Assembly: GCA_934277975.1 (NCBI GenBank)
Contig: CAKQWE010000002.1
Span: 97,843-161,842, forward strand
DNA length: 64,000 bases
DNA from: an uncultured Spirochaetales bacterium
GTDB lineage: Bacteria; Spirochaetota; Spirochaetia; Sphaerochaetales; Sphaerochaetaceae
Direction of reading: 5' to 3'
The position numbers and the translations under genes are program-made. Below the pieces are notes generated by a model, which saw nothing but the letters and a program-made list of their open reading frames with translations, searched no databases and had not been told where the DNA came from. Every line of letters begins with the position of its first letter. Within the stretch, counting starts at the first letter, position 1. Below, in pieces: positions 1 to 7,835 of the stretch.

Positions 1-749
1 ATGGGTTTGAGGGCCGTGATGGCGTTCGCTGCCGTTCATACGAAGGGATCGCCGTATCGGAGAAGCAGCTTGCAGACTTGATGCTTGACCTCCAGGCCTT
101 TGGCGCTGCGTCCATAAACCTCGTCACGGGAACTCATTACATACCCTCGATTGTGGTTGCGTTGAAGGATGCCAAGAGTAGAGGGCTTACGCTTCCTGTC
201 GTGTGGAACTCATCGGGCTACGAAAGCGTTGGGGCCATGCGCCTGATAGACAATCTCATTGATCTGTATCTTCTTGACGTAAAGACACTTGACAAGGATG
301 TCGCCTCCCGTTTCTGTGGCTTGCCTCGCTACTGTGACGCCGTCATGCCATTGGTGCGCTTCTTGAAAAGACGACACCCTCGTACCAACATGGAAAAAAG
401 CCTTGAAGGGGTCCTTGTAAGACATCTCGTCTTCCCTGGAACTCTTGATTCCACCATGCGATTCCTTTCATGGTATGCCGATAACCTTAAGGATAGTTTT
501 CTGCTATCCCTCATGGTCCAGTTCGTGCCGCCCCTTGACGACCCTGGATTTCCAAAGATGTCAAAGAGCGAATACTCTTCTTTGCTGGATGTCTTGGACC
601 GCTACGAAATAGACGGTTTCGTTCAGGAACAGTCGGACAACGAGATACTGTGGATCCCGGATTTCACCAAGGACCAGCCTTTTCCTGACAGCTTCGCCGA
701 CCCATTGCCTTCGTTTTTGGAGTTGAAGAGGAAGGTTCCTTTGGAGTAA
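1..749 (+). CDS. Radical SAM protein, PflA-like group, 5' end outside window
   Basis: The frame is open from base 3, so the start codon lies outside the window; 248 residues are visible. The order of motifs matches the PflA-like radical SAM group COG1313: LVTGTHYIPSIVVAL, PVVWNSSGYES, LYLLDVKT and VRHLVFPG. Members are annotated as putative activating enzymes; the substrate is not known to me. Odd point: in the loop that normally carries CxxxCxxC only one Cys is visible (bases 30-32, in VRCRSYE), and positions -3 and -7 are Gly and Glu. The iron-sulfur ligands are therefore either shifted into the missing part or lost. The next gene is convergent, 19 bases away. Confidence 0.65.
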   Translation, partial: GFEGRDGVRCRSYEGIAVSEKQLADLMLDLQAFGAASINLVTGTHYIPSIVVALKDAKSRGLTLPVVWNSSGYESVGAMRLIDNLIDLYLLDVKTLDKDVASRFCGLPRYCDAVMPLVRFLKRRHPRTNMEKSLEGVLVRHLVFPGTLDSTMRFLSWYADNLKDSFLLSLMVQFVPPLDDPGFPKMSKSEYSSLLDVLDRYEIDGFVQEQSDNEILWIPDFTKDQPFPDSFADPLPSFLELKRKVPLE

Positions 750-768
750 TTGTTGGCGAATAGGTTGC

Positions 769-1464
769 TCAGCCTATCGTCGTGCCTTCGAACTGTTTTT
801 CGTTGAGGATCGCAATCGTGTTCTCTATGTTGCGTCCGTCTGCACATATGACCTTTATTTGAGCTTCCTGAGCCAACTTGGATGCAATTGGATCGAATGG
901 AACGTTCTTGCCTGGAACCCATTGGTCTCCAACCATTTTCCTGAAATCGTCCCACGAAATAGTGTCGATTGGTACTGCATCCAGGTTCTTTCTTGGGTCG
1001 TCCGTATAGACCTTTGCAATGTTGGAGAGGTTTATCACCGTCTTTGCCCCAAAACGGCGCGCAAGGTAGACTGCATCTGTGTCCGTTGAGAATCCTGGCT
1101 TCCATCCGCCTGCTACAAGAACCCTTCCTTCGAACTTTATACTGCTTGACGTTGGGTCTATAACAAGTGCATCCTTGCAAAGCTCCCCAAAGATGGCTTT
1201 CACAAGTTCTCCGTTCAGATGCGTTGCCCTTATTCCAATCCAGTCCTGAACATTTGCATCCTTCGTTTCGTCCCCCATGACATTCCTGTAGGCTTCCTGA
1301 TACACCCTTGCAGGGGCACCTCCTCCGCATACGAAGATGAGTTTGCTCTCTGGATTCTCCTCCAGGTATTTCTTCATTCCTCCAAGGAACTGTGCCAGAA
1401 ACGTGCTGTTGACCTTGTCAGGTGCAATTATGGAACCACCGACTGAAAGAACGAAAATACCCAT
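769..1464 (-). CDS. pyrH: UMP kinase, archaeal-type
   Basis: A 231-residue amino-acid-kinase-fold protein that phosphorylates UMP to UDP with ATP in the cytosol. It fits the archaeal-type UMP kinase subfamily rather than the E. coli type. Visible motifs are LSVGGSIIAPDKVN at the N-terminus, VCGGGAPARVYQEA, GIRATHLNGELV, GGWKPGFSTDTDAV in the substrate region and YTDDPRKN near the nucleotide site. The ATG at 1462-1464 is preceded by AGAGGT. The frame runs 89 codons further upstream, but that part is not like the family and carries no ribosome binding site, so the shorter start is chosen. It lies 263 bases downstream of the next gene on the same strand and could have its own promoter. Confidence 0.85.
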   Translation of the reverse strand: MGIFVLSVGGSIIAPDKVNSTFLAQFLGGMKKYLEENPESKLIFVCGGGAPARVYQEAYRNVMGDETKDANVQDWIGIRATHLNGELVKAIFGELCKDALVIDPTSSSIKFEGRVLVAGGWKPGFSTDTDAVYLARRFGAKTVINLSNIAKVYTDDPRKNLDAVPIDTISWDDFRKMVGDQWVPGKNVPFDPIASKLAQEAQIKVICADGRNIENTIAILNEKQFEGTTIG

Positions 1465-1705
1465 TGGAAACCTCTCTTTTGAAGTTGTCTTGCTGCTTGA
1501 TGATACCTTTTTACTCTGTTGCCTTGCAACCCTTCTTGGGCTTTGTGCGCATTGCTTCGTCAATTCAGTCGCAGCCGTGCAGATAGCACTGTCTGTGCCT
1601 TTCTTCCTTGCACTGCATCGCAAATACCTGCGAAGTACGATAATAAGTGTAAAGTTGACAGGCTCGCATCTGTTGTCAAGTGAATTATGTTTCGAGGATT
1701 CTCGG

Positions 1706-1727
1706 CCGGGCTTTTGTCCGGCCCTTT
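1706..1727. terminator. GC-rich hairpin between the nuclease-like gene and pyrH
   Basis: GGCCGG and CCGGCC form a perfect stem around an 8-base loop, followed on the plus strand by CTTTTC. Both flanking genes are on the minus strand, where no T-run follows the stem, so it is at best a weak terminator or processing hairpin just after the stop codon of the upstream gene. Confidence 0.35.
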
Positions 1728-2543
1728 TCATTTGAAATTGGCTTCAATGATCTGGTCAACGAGTCTGGTGCTTAGAGGGTAGTTTGAGCTTTCGTGTGTT
1801 ACGATCATGTTCACTCCTTGGATGAATCCTGCATTGGCGTACTGCTCGAGCTTCCACAGGTTATCGGCTCTATAGTCCTGGTCGTTCATGCGCCCCAAGT
1901 GCTCCCATACGTAGTTTCTTCTTGTTTTTACATTGAGGATGAGGAAGTCAGGACTCAACTGTGCATGTTCCTCAGTTGGGTCGAAGACCGGTTCGTAGTG
2001 GTATGGAACGCCTTTTGCATACAGCCTATCGGCTATGAGGATTTCACTTTTTGACCTCACATGTTCTCCCTTTTGGGTGTAGTTCCCGGTTTTGTTCTTC
2101 AGTGTGTTGTGTCCAACGTTCTTGGCCATCCATTGCTTTACGAACGCTTCATCGTCGTCAAGATGTGGCTTCACCAAGGCTTTGAGTTCTGGCTGCAGGT
2201 CCTTGTAGATATGGGACAGGTCGTCCAGATCCTTGAGTTTCTCAAAATCCTTGATGAATCCATCGACCAGAAGCTTCCTTTCCGTTGCCGTTTTAAGCAC
2301 CTGTTTGTCATAGCGTTTCTGTGCAAGTGGAGCCAGTACTGTTGTATTGGATGGGCTTATGTACTGCAGCGGTGCATCTATGCCGGTGTTGCGGTAATAT
2401 GAGATTTTTCCTCTTGCCTTTTTCTCTATTAGTGTTCCGTCTATGTAGGACTTTGAGGTCTGTCTTGTGTCGTCTTTGACATACCAGATTAGTTTGTCTA
2501 GCTGTCTTGATAGGGCTTTTAGTTCTTCGAGCAGTCGTTTCAT
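1728..2543 (-). CDS. Hypothetical protein with PD-(D/E)xK nuclease-like C-terminus
   Basis: 271 residues; I do not recognise a named family. The C-terminal half shows the acidic order of a PD-(D/E)xK fold: Glu167 in RSKSEILIADRL, Asp199 in SPDFLI and Glu214 in YVWEHLGR, similar to VRR-NUC or Vsr-like nucleases. The N-terminal half is charged and helical (LLEELKALSRQLDKL, then a Lys-rich region), which could bind DNA. The ATG at 2541-2543 has no convincing Shine-Dalgarno sequence, and an in-frame TAG lies two codons upstream, so no longer start is possible. The gene is preceded by a cluster of AATGGTTG repeats. No restriction or methylase partner is adjacent, so a role in defence is not supported by context. 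Confidence 0.5.
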   Translation of the reverse strand: MKRLLEELKALSRQLDKLIWYVKDDTRQTSKSYIDGTLIEKKARGKISYYRNTGIDAPLQYISPSNTTVLAPLAQKRYDKQVLKTATERKLLVDGFIKDFEKLKDLDDLSHIYKDLQPELKALVKPHLDDDEAFVKQWMAKNVGHNTLKNKTGNYTQKGEHVRSKSEILIADRLYAKGVPYHYEPVFDPTEEHAQLSPDFLILNVKTRRNYVWEHLGRMNDQDYRADNLWKLEQYANAGFIQGVNMIVTHESSNYPLSTRLVDQIIEANFK

Positions 2544-2551
2544 GTTCTAAG

Positions 2552-2632
2552 TTTCAACCAAAATGGTCGAAAAAACAAGAATGGTTGTAAATTTTCAACC
2601 ATTTGTACGAAAAACGGCAAAATGGTTGAAAT
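2552..2632. repeat. Cluster of (A)AATGGT(T/C)G half-sites upstream of the nuclease-like gene
   Basis: Within 80 bases upstream of the 2543 start the motif AATGGTTG or its complement CAACCATT appears repeatedly: TTTCAACCA at 2552, AAATGGTCG at 2561, AATGGTTG at 2580, CAACCATT near 2596 and AAATGGTTGAAA near 2619. The copies at 2580 and 2596 form an 8-bp inverted repeat. This looks like a multi-site operator, but no regulator is identified. Confidence 0.4.
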
Positions 2633-2730
2633 GGCATGGCATTGTAGGCCTCAAGGACATCGGTCTGAAAGAGGGAGGAGAATGGTGGGTGGCAAGGCGT
2701 GGTCCTAAGAGGTGCGCCCCTGCAAAGTGA

Positions 2731-4137
2731 TCAAAGGAGTGCCTTGCACAGTTTCTCCAAGATTTCGTCCAACCTGTCCAAATCAATTGTTGCGTAGTTC
2801 ATGACGAACGTATTAGCACTTTTTGGGTGATCTTTGCAAACACAATGGTAGAAGCTTGAAAGCGAGCAAAGGCCAATGCCTTCACGTTCCGCCTCGTCCA
2901 GGACTTCCTCCTCCATCTTTTGGGTTTCCACCTTCATTAGAAAGTGCAGCCCTGCCTTTTCACCTGAGATTTCAAGTCTTCCACCAAGGGGGCTTTCTTT
3001 CAATGCCCTTATGAAAGCATCGCGCTTTCTCCTGTAATAGGTCCTGAGCCTGTTGATGTGCGTCCCAATCCTGCCGCTTTCCATGAACTCAAGCAGCGTG
3101 TATTGCTCAAAGGTGGAGACCGTGCATGAGTAGAATGAGAGTCTTTCGTTGAAAAGCTTCAAGAGCCTTGGTGGCAGCACCATGTAGCTTATGCGCACAG
3201 TTGAGCACAACGTCTTTGAAAACGTGTTCAGGTAGATCACACAGCCTTCGCGGTCTATGGATTTGAACGAAGGGATTGGCTTTCCATCAAGACGCAGTTC
3301 GCTGTCGTAGTCGTCCTCTATTATGTATCTGCCCCGTTTCTCAGATGCCCACGCAAGCAGTTCGTACCTCCTTGAGATTGGCATCACTATGCCCGTGGGG
3401 TATTGATGCGACGGTGTAATATGGACAACCCCGATATCCTTGTTTTCAAGTTCCTTTGCATCTACCCCCTTGCCGTCTATGTCCAAATATGAAATGCGTA
3501 CTCCTTGGGCTTCGTATGTCAGTTCCTGCTTGCGGTATCCTGGATTCTCTACACCGTAGACGACGTCCCTTCCAATGAGCTGTACGATGAGACCATACAG
3601 GAATTCGCTTCCAGCTCCTATGACTATGGTGCTTTCGTCTACGTCAAGGCCCCTGTATTCCTTGAGGTATTCGGCAATGCTACGCCGTAGCGGCATGATG
3701 CCACAGGACGGGGAGTTTTTTAGAAGTTCACTACGTCTCCCTGTCAGGACACTTTTTGTTGCCTTGGACCAATCATTGAATGGAAAAAGGTCCGTTGGCG
3801 TTTGATTGTTTGAAAAATCGGCTATATATTTGGATTGCAGAACATCGTTTTTGAGTGTTTCAAGGACATCGATCTTGGGGGTGCCGTGTCCCAATCCCTT
3901 GATGTCGCACACGAAGAAACCGCTTTTGGGTTTGGATTGGATGTAGCCTTCGGATAGAAGGCGGCCGTATGCGCTTTCCACGGTTATGACGCTTATTCCA
4001 TTGTTGGATGCCATGCGACGTTTGGATGGAAGTTTTTCGTTCGACGCTAGAACGCCCGTGATTATGTCAGTCTTGATGGCATTGTACAAAGCCTCGTATA
4101 GAGGGCCCTCCATATTCTGTAGGTCGTATGTAAGCAA
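2731..4137 (-). CDS. pdxR: PdxR-type MocR/GntR regulator of vitamin B6 synthesis
   Basis: A 468-residue fusion of a GntR winged helix (about residues 1-78, with LPSKRRMASNNGISVITVESAYGRL split over two helices) and a PLP-dependent aminotransferase-like domain (about 110-468). Lys308 in NTFSKTL is the expected PLP lysine; DDYDSELR and NPGYRKQE are further fold-I signatures. MocR proteins next to pdxST are PLP-sensing activators or repressors of that operon. The start is TTG at 4135-4137, preceded by a perfect AAAGGAGGT (4144-4152, spacing 6), which decides the start. It is divergent from pdxS with 186 bases between, holding a perfect inverted repeat. Assignment as PdxR rests mainly on this neighbourhood. 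Confidence 0.85.
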   Translation of the reverse strand: MLTYDLQNMEGPLYEALYNAIKTDIITGVLASNEKLPSKRRMASNNGISVITVESAYGRLLSEGYIQSKPKSGFFVCDIKGLGHGTPKIDVLETLKNDVLQSKYIADFSNNQTPTDLFPFNDWSKATKSVLTGRRSELLKNSPSCGIMPLRRSIAEYLKEYRGLDVDESTIVIGAGSEFLYGLIVQLIGRDVVYGVENPGYRKQELTYEAQGVRISYLDIDGKGVDAKELENKDIGVVHITPSHQYPTGIVMPISRRYELLAWASEKRGRYIIEDDYDSELRLDGKPIPSFKSIDREGCVIYLNTFSKTLCSTVRISYMVLPPRLLKLFNERLSFYSCTVSTFEQYTLLEFMESGRIGTHINRLRTYYRRKRDAFIRALKESPLGGRLEISGEKAGLHFLMKVETQKMEEEVLDEAEREGIGLCSLSSFYHCVCKDHPKSANTFVMNYATIDLDRLDEILEKLCKALL

Positions 4138-4143
4138 TGGACC

Positions 4144-4152
4144 ACCTCCTTT
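4144..4152 (-). promoter_or_regulatory. Shine-Dalgarno AAAGGAGGT fixing a TTG start for pdxR
   Basis: Full-length match to the anti-Shine-Dalgarno complement, six bases before TTG at 4137. The next in-frame ATG is nine codons inside the winged-helix domain, so TTG is the real start. Confidence 0.75.
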
Positions 4153-4213
4153 GGGTCTCTCTTTTTTCCCTGACCTTCCTCCAAGCCTTTGACTATGGCT
4201 CTGGTCTTGAAAC

Positions 4214-4257
4214 TGACCTTATTATAAAAGTTGTTTTTGGTTATTTCAATAAGGTCA
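4214..4257. promoter_or_regulatory. Candidate PdxR operator: 10-bp inverted repeat
   Basis: TGACCTTATT (4214-4223) and AATAAGGTCA (4248-4257) are perfect inverted repeats separated by 24 bases, centred in the pdxR-pdxS divergent region. Centre-to-centre distance is 34 bp, about three helical turns, which would put both half-sites on one DNA face. Position and symmetry suit a dimeric MocR regulator controlling pdxS and itself. Confidence 0.55.
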
Positions 4258-4323
4258 ATCGAAAGCTATCCTATCATATGCCTTGGAAGTCCCCAGCGGC
4301 TTCCAAATGCTTAGGAGGAAACG

Positions 4324-5205
4324 ATGACAAGGGAATCTGAAAGACACGAACTCAACAAGAACCTTGCCCAAATGCTAAAGGGTGGTGTCATAATGGATGT
4401 AACGACCCCGGAACAGGCCGTCATTGCACAGGAAGCTGGTGCATGTGCCGTCATGGCACTGGAGCGCATCCCTGCCGATATAAGGGCCGCTGGTGGAGTG
4501 TCCAGGATGAGCGATCCAAAGATGATAAAGGGCATTCAGGAAGCCGTGACAATCCCAGTCATGGCAAAGTGCAGGATTGGACACTTCGTCGAGGCCCAGA
4601 TACTCGAGGCCATAGAGATAGACTATATAGATGAAAGCGAAGTCCTCTCTCCTGCAGACGATGTCTACCATATCAACAAATGGGACTTCAAGGTTCCATT
4701 CGTCTGCGGTGCAAGGGACCTTGGAGAGGCCTTAAGGAGAATCGACGAAGGAGCTTCAATGATAAGGACCAAGGGTGAGCCCGGAACAGGCGACGTCGTC
4801 CAGGCCGTGCGTCACATGAGGATGATGAACGCAGAGATAAGGAGGCTTGTCTCCATGCGTGAGGACGAACTCTTTGAGGCTGCAAAGGTCCTTCAGGTGC
4901 CGTTCGAGCTCGTGAAGTACGTCCATGAGAATGGCCGGCTTCCAGTCGTCAACTTTGCAGCAGGCGGCGTGGCGACCCCTGCCGATGCAGCGCTTATGAT
5001 GCAGCTTGGTGCAGAGGGTGTCTTCGTTGGTTCCGGCATCTTCAAGTCCGGCAATCCCCAGAAACGCGCCAATGCAATCGTCAAGGCCGTCACCAACTAC
5101 AAGGACGCTTCTCTGATCGCCCAGCTGTCCGAGGACCTTGGAGAGGCCATGGTTGGCATCAACGAAGACGAGATAAGCCTTCTCATGGCGGAGAGGGGCA
5201 AATGA
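4324..5205 (+). CDS. pdxS: Pyridoxal 5'-phosphate synthase, PdxS lyase subunit
   Basis: 293 residues, the usual length. PdxS condenses ribose 5-phosphate, glyceraldehyde 3-phosphate and ammonia to PLP in the DXP-independent pathway, as a dodecamer that takes ammonia from PdxT. Key residues are present: Asp25 in [11 protein letters not shown], Lys82 in [11 protein letters not shown] and Lys150 in [12 protein letters not shown]. The glycine-rich phosphate loop [15 protein letters not shown] follows. The ATG has AGGAGG at 4314-4319. It overlaps pdxT by four bases (ATGA), so the two subunits are translated together, and it is divergent from pdxR. Confidence 0.97.
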   Translation: MTRESERHELNKNLAQMLKGGVIMDVTTPEQAVIAQEAGACAVMALERIPADIRAAGGVSRMSDPKMIKGIQEAVTIPVMAKCRIGHFVEAQILEAIEIDYIDESEVLSPADDVYHINKWDFKVPFVCGARDLGEALRRIDEGASMIRTKGEPGTGDVVQAVRHMRMMNAEIRRLVSMREDELFEAAKVLQVPFELVKYVHENGRLPVVNFAAGGVATPADAALMMQLGAEGVFVGSGIFKSGNPQKRANAIVKAVTNYKDASLIAQLSEDLGEAMVGINEDEISLLMAERGK

Positions 5206-5786
5206 CGACTCCTTCCAAAACCCCAATGCGCATAGGTGTCCTTGCCCTCCAAGGCGCCTTCATAGAGCACATGGATAGGCTGCGTTCATTGAAGGCCTAT
5301 GCCGTTGAGCTCCGTTGCGCCGCAGACCTCAGCGCTCCTCTTGATGGCCTTATCCTTCCTGGAGGAGAGAGCACTGTCCAAATGAAGCTCATTCGTGAAC
5401 TTGGCATGTATGATGGCCTGAAGGCCTTCATTGATTCAGGAAAACCTGTGCTTGGAACCTGTGCAGGCCTCATTCTGCTGGCTTCCTCCGTGGAAGGACA
5501 GACTGCTGTTGGCTTTGGGACCATGCCTGTCACAGTTAGGCGCAACGCCTACGGCAGACAACTTGGAAGTTTCCACACCATTGCGCCTTTCAAAGGTATT
5601 GGTGACGTTCCAATGACTTTCATAAGGGCTCCATACGTTACGGAGGTTGGAACAGGTGTGGAAGTGCTTTCCAAAGTGGATGGCAACATAGTAGCTGTGA
5701 AGTACGGCAACCAGTATGGATTGTCTTTCCATCCTGAGCTGGATGAGGATTCCTCCTGGATATACAATCTTGTCTTTGGCCTTTGA
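5202..5786 (+). CDS. pdxT: Pyridoxal 5'-phosphate synthase, PdxT glutaminase subunit
   Basis: A 194-residue class I glutamine amidotransferase that releases ammonia from glutamine for PdxS. The triad is visible: Cys87 in [11 protein letters not shown], His177 and Glu179 in LSFHPELDE. The N-terminal [13 protein letters not shown] and LPGGEST loops are typical. The start at 5202 overlaps the pdxS stop codon; an internal ATG at 5226 would give the more usual N-terminus [10 protein letters not shown] and cannot be excluded. No hairpin separates it from pdxS. Transcription probably ends before the AT-rich region beginning at 5800, where a new promoter for tctC lies. Confidence 0.95.
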   Translation: MTTPSKTPMRIGVLALQGAFIEHMDRLRSLKAYAVELRCAADLSAPLDGLILPGGESTVQMKLIRELGMYDGLKAFIDSGKPVLGTCAGLILLASSVEGQTAVGFGTMPVTVRRNAYGRQLGSFHTIAPFKGIGDVPMTFIRAPYVTEVGTGVEVLSKVDGNIVAVKYGNQYGLSFHPELDEDSSWIYNLVFGL

Positions 5787-5808
5787 GGTGTTTCCACCTT
5801 TCCTTCGT

Positions 5809-5871
5809 TTGCGAAAATTTTACATTTAAAAACTTGCGAAAACGAAAAGTTTTTGTTGCGTTTTGCGAAAA
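5809..5871. repeat. Three direct repeats TTGCGAAAA upstream of tctC
   Basis: Identical nonamers start at 5809, 5834 and 5863. The last lies between the -35 and -10 hexamers of the candidate tctC promoter. DeoR-family operators are commonly built from direct GAAA/TTTC-type half-sites, and a DeoR gene closes this gene group at 11746-12498, so autologous control is plausible. Confidence 0.5.
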
Positions 5872-5884
5872 GTGCCCCTATAAT
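5856..5884 (+). promoter_or_regulatory. Candidate sigma-70 promoter for the tct operon
   Basis: TTGCGT (5856-5861), 17-base spacer, perfect TATAAT (5879-5884), about 100 bases before the tctC GTG. One TTGCGAAAA repeat sits in the spacer, so a protein bound there would block RNA polymerase. Confidence 0.6.
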
Positions 5885-5983
5885 GTTCGAAGAATAGCAA
5901 ACAATGGTCTGACGATGCGTCTTTGGTTTCCCCCTTTGGCCTCGGCAGGCCGATGGTTTCAATGTTGCATTAGGAGGTTTACA

Positions 5984-6958
5984 GTGAAACGCGCTTTGAT
6001 CATCATGTTGGTGGCACTCGTAGCCATGACAACTGTTTTCGCACAGGGTCTCGAGGAGACTTCTGCATCGTTCCCAGATCCAGAAAGAACAATAACAATC
6101 ATAGTCCCACAGGGTGCTGGTGGCGGAACAGACACTTTCGCAAGAAAGCTCGCTGCAAAGATGACGGAGATGTCCGGCCAGAACTTCATCGTTGAGAACA
6201 TCACAGGAAACTCAACGGGAACAGGTACGAACGATGTCATCAATTCTGAACCGGATGGCTACAAGATGCTCATGTACGGAACATACACGATCGTTGGAAC
6301 ATCCGTTGGAGCAACAGACGGTGCTGCAGGACTCGACTTCATAGCAGGTCTCACCCTTGAACCGTTCGTCATTGGCGTCAAGGCGGACTCCCAGTGGAAT
6401 ACGCTCCAGGACCTCATAGACTATGCAAAGGCAAACCCTGGTCAGGTTACGATTGGCAATGCCGGTGCAACAGGAACAACTGCAGTCGTGGCCTGCGGCC
6501 TCAACGTTGCATGCGGCAACTGCTTCAATGTCATACCTGCAAACGGTGGTGCAGAGCTTCAGACATGGGTCATGGGTGGACACTGTCAGGTTGGTATCTT
6601 CTCCCAGACTGAAATCGTAGACGGCATCAAGCCTCTTGCGTTCCTTGGAGAGACAAGATCACTTAACAAGAACCTCGCTGATGTTCCAACAATCGTTGAA
6701 GCAGGCTACGGCGACCTTACTATTCCTTACGGATGCTTCCGTGGTCTTGCAGTTCCAAAAGGAACTCCAGACGAGGCAAAGAACTGGCTTGCCAATGTAG
6801 TGGAGAAGGCTTTCTATTCAGACGACTTCCAGTCATTCATGGCAGAGAAGGGATACCTTCAGACATTCTCGACTCTTGCAGACACGGATGCATACAATGC
6901 ACAGCTCATGCAGGATCTCCAGCCAGCCCTCGAAGCGGCAGGTCTAATAAAGAAATGA
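5984..6958 (+). CDS. tctC: Tripartite tricarboxylate transporter substrate-binding protein (TctC family)
   Basis: 324 residues starting at GTG 5984, six bases after AGGAGG (5972-5977). The frame is open 67 codons further upstream but without homology. Residues 1-20 form a signal peptide ending VFAQG; no lipobox Cys follows, so it is predicted as a secreted periplasmic binder. The mature part has the TctC/Bug hallmarks IIVPQGAGGGTDTFARKLA (ligand loop), GYKMLMYGTYT and VPTIVEAGYGD. It delivers a carboxylate-type ligand to the TctA-TctB membrane pair encoded next; the ligand cannot be read from sequence. Two hairpins follow the stop codon before tctB. Confidence 0.92.
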   Translation: MKRALIIMLVALVAMTTVFAQGLEETSASFPDPERTITIIVPQGAGGGTDTFARKLAAKMTEMSGQNFIVENITGNSTGTGTNDVINSEPDGYKMLMYGTYTIVGTSVGATDGAAGLDFIAGLTLEPFVIGVKADSQWNTLQDLIDYAKANPGQVTIGNAGATGTTAVVACGLNVACGNCFNVIPANGGAELQTWVMGGHCQVGIFSQTEIVDGIKPLAFLGETRSLNKNLADVPTIVEAGYGDLTIPYGCFRGLAVPKGTPDEAKNWLANVVEKAFYSDDFQSFMAEKGYLQTFSTLADTDAYNAQLMQDLQPALEAAGLIKK

Positions 6959-6965
6959 TTTATGC

Positions 6966-7004
6966 AAACGGTGGCAGTCGGCCTATGCCTTCTTGCCGCC
7001 GTTT
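6966..7004 (+). terminator. Hairpin 1 after tctC (intra-operon)
   Basis: AAACGGTGGCA (6966-6976) pairs with TGCCGCCGTTT (6994-7004), one G-U pair, followed by CATC rather than a long T-run. It begins seven bases after the tctC stop, and would protect the binding-protein message from 3' decay or attenuate read-through to tctBA. Confidence 0.5.
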
Positions 7005-7020
7005 CATCAAATGGGTGGCT

Positions 7021-7046
7021 TTCGACCGGTGCAAAAGCCGGTCGAA
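7021..7046 (+). other. Hairpin 2 between tctC and tctB
   Basis: Perfect 9-bp stem TTCGACCGG (7021-7029) / CCGGTCGAA (7038-7046) with an 8-base loop. No T-tract. Together with hairpin 1 it forms a double-stem spacer between the binding-protein and membrane genes. Confidence 0.55.
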
Positions 7047-7121
7047 TACTGTGCAGAGGGTTTGTGTAGAAAACGAGTCTTCTGTGGGGTAATCACTTCA
7101 AAGAGTCAGGAGTCAGGAGCT

Positions 7122-7820
7122 ATGAAGAAAATCAAATTGTTTCCTCTTGTCATGACGGTTCTGTCTGCGCTGTATACCATAAGCATAGCGCTTTCAGAGG
7201 ATTTCAAGTATCAGGTCGATACCGTTGGTGGCGACCCAGGTGGAAAGCTTCTTCCCCTCATAATGGGCGGTTTTCTGTTCCTTGGATTCCTTTTCATAAC
7301 GATAAAGGAACGTCCAGATGGCAAGAAGATGGACAAGGAGACTTTGGTCCTCTTTCTTGTGACCCTTGTTCTTTCAATTGCCTATGTGGCCCTCCTCAAG
7401 CCAATTGGATTCATCCTTGTGACGACCATCCTTCTCTACACCCTGCTGTATCTCTATACTACGATAGGAGAGAGGAGAAGCATAGCCCAGGCTTCCATAG
7501 GCGGTGTATCCACACTTGCGGCAACGGTTGGCTTCTACACTCTCATGAGGCTTATCTCCAAGTCCATCATAAGAATGGGAAGATCAGGAGCACTTCCAGC
7601 TTTCTTTGGTAAGTCTGCTGGCAGTGCATGTATCGCCCTCCTTTTTGTTGTTGTAATTACAGTCGTGCTTGCACTTACGCTTGTGAGGTTCCTAAACAGA
7701 AAAGGGTTCAACCGTCCGGCGGTTGCAGGAATCATCACGTTTGCAACTGTGCTTTTCCTGTATGTCGTGTTCAAGCAGTTCTTCCAGGTCAATCTAGCTC
7801 CTGGTCTTATCAAATACTAA
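7122..7820 (+). CDS. tctB: Tripartite tricarboxylate transporter small membrane subunit (TctB-like)
   Basis: 232 residues with about six predicted membrane segments, for example FPLVMTVLSALYTISIALS, LVLFLVTLVLSIAYVALL and ALLFVVVITVVLALTLV. TctB proteins are often nearer 150 residues with four helices, so this is a longer member with an additional C-terminal pair. It should pair with TctA in a sodium- or proton-coupled uptake system. ATG 7122 is preceded by two AGGAG copies (7108-7112 and 7115-7119, in the direct repeat GTCAGGA); the first has the better spacing. It is 15 bases upstream of tctA. Confidence 0.75.
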   Translation: MKKIKLFPLVMTVLSALYTISIALSEDFKYQVDTVGGDPGGKLLPLIMGGFLFLGFLFITIKERPDGKKMDKETLVLFLVTLVLSIAYVALLKPIGFILVTTILLYTLLYLYTTIGERRSIAQASIGGVSTLAATVGFYTLMRLISKSIIRMGRSGALPAFFGKSAGSACIALLFVVVITVVLALTLVRFLNRKGFNRPAVAGIITFATVLFLYVVFKQFFQVNLAPGLIKY

Positions 7821-7835
7821 TAGGGGGTTTGATCC

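Noticed and set aside
1706..1727. Terminator for pyrH or the nuclease-like gene
   Set aside because: The T-run is on the plus strand while both genes are on the minus strand; kept only as a low-confidence hairpin.
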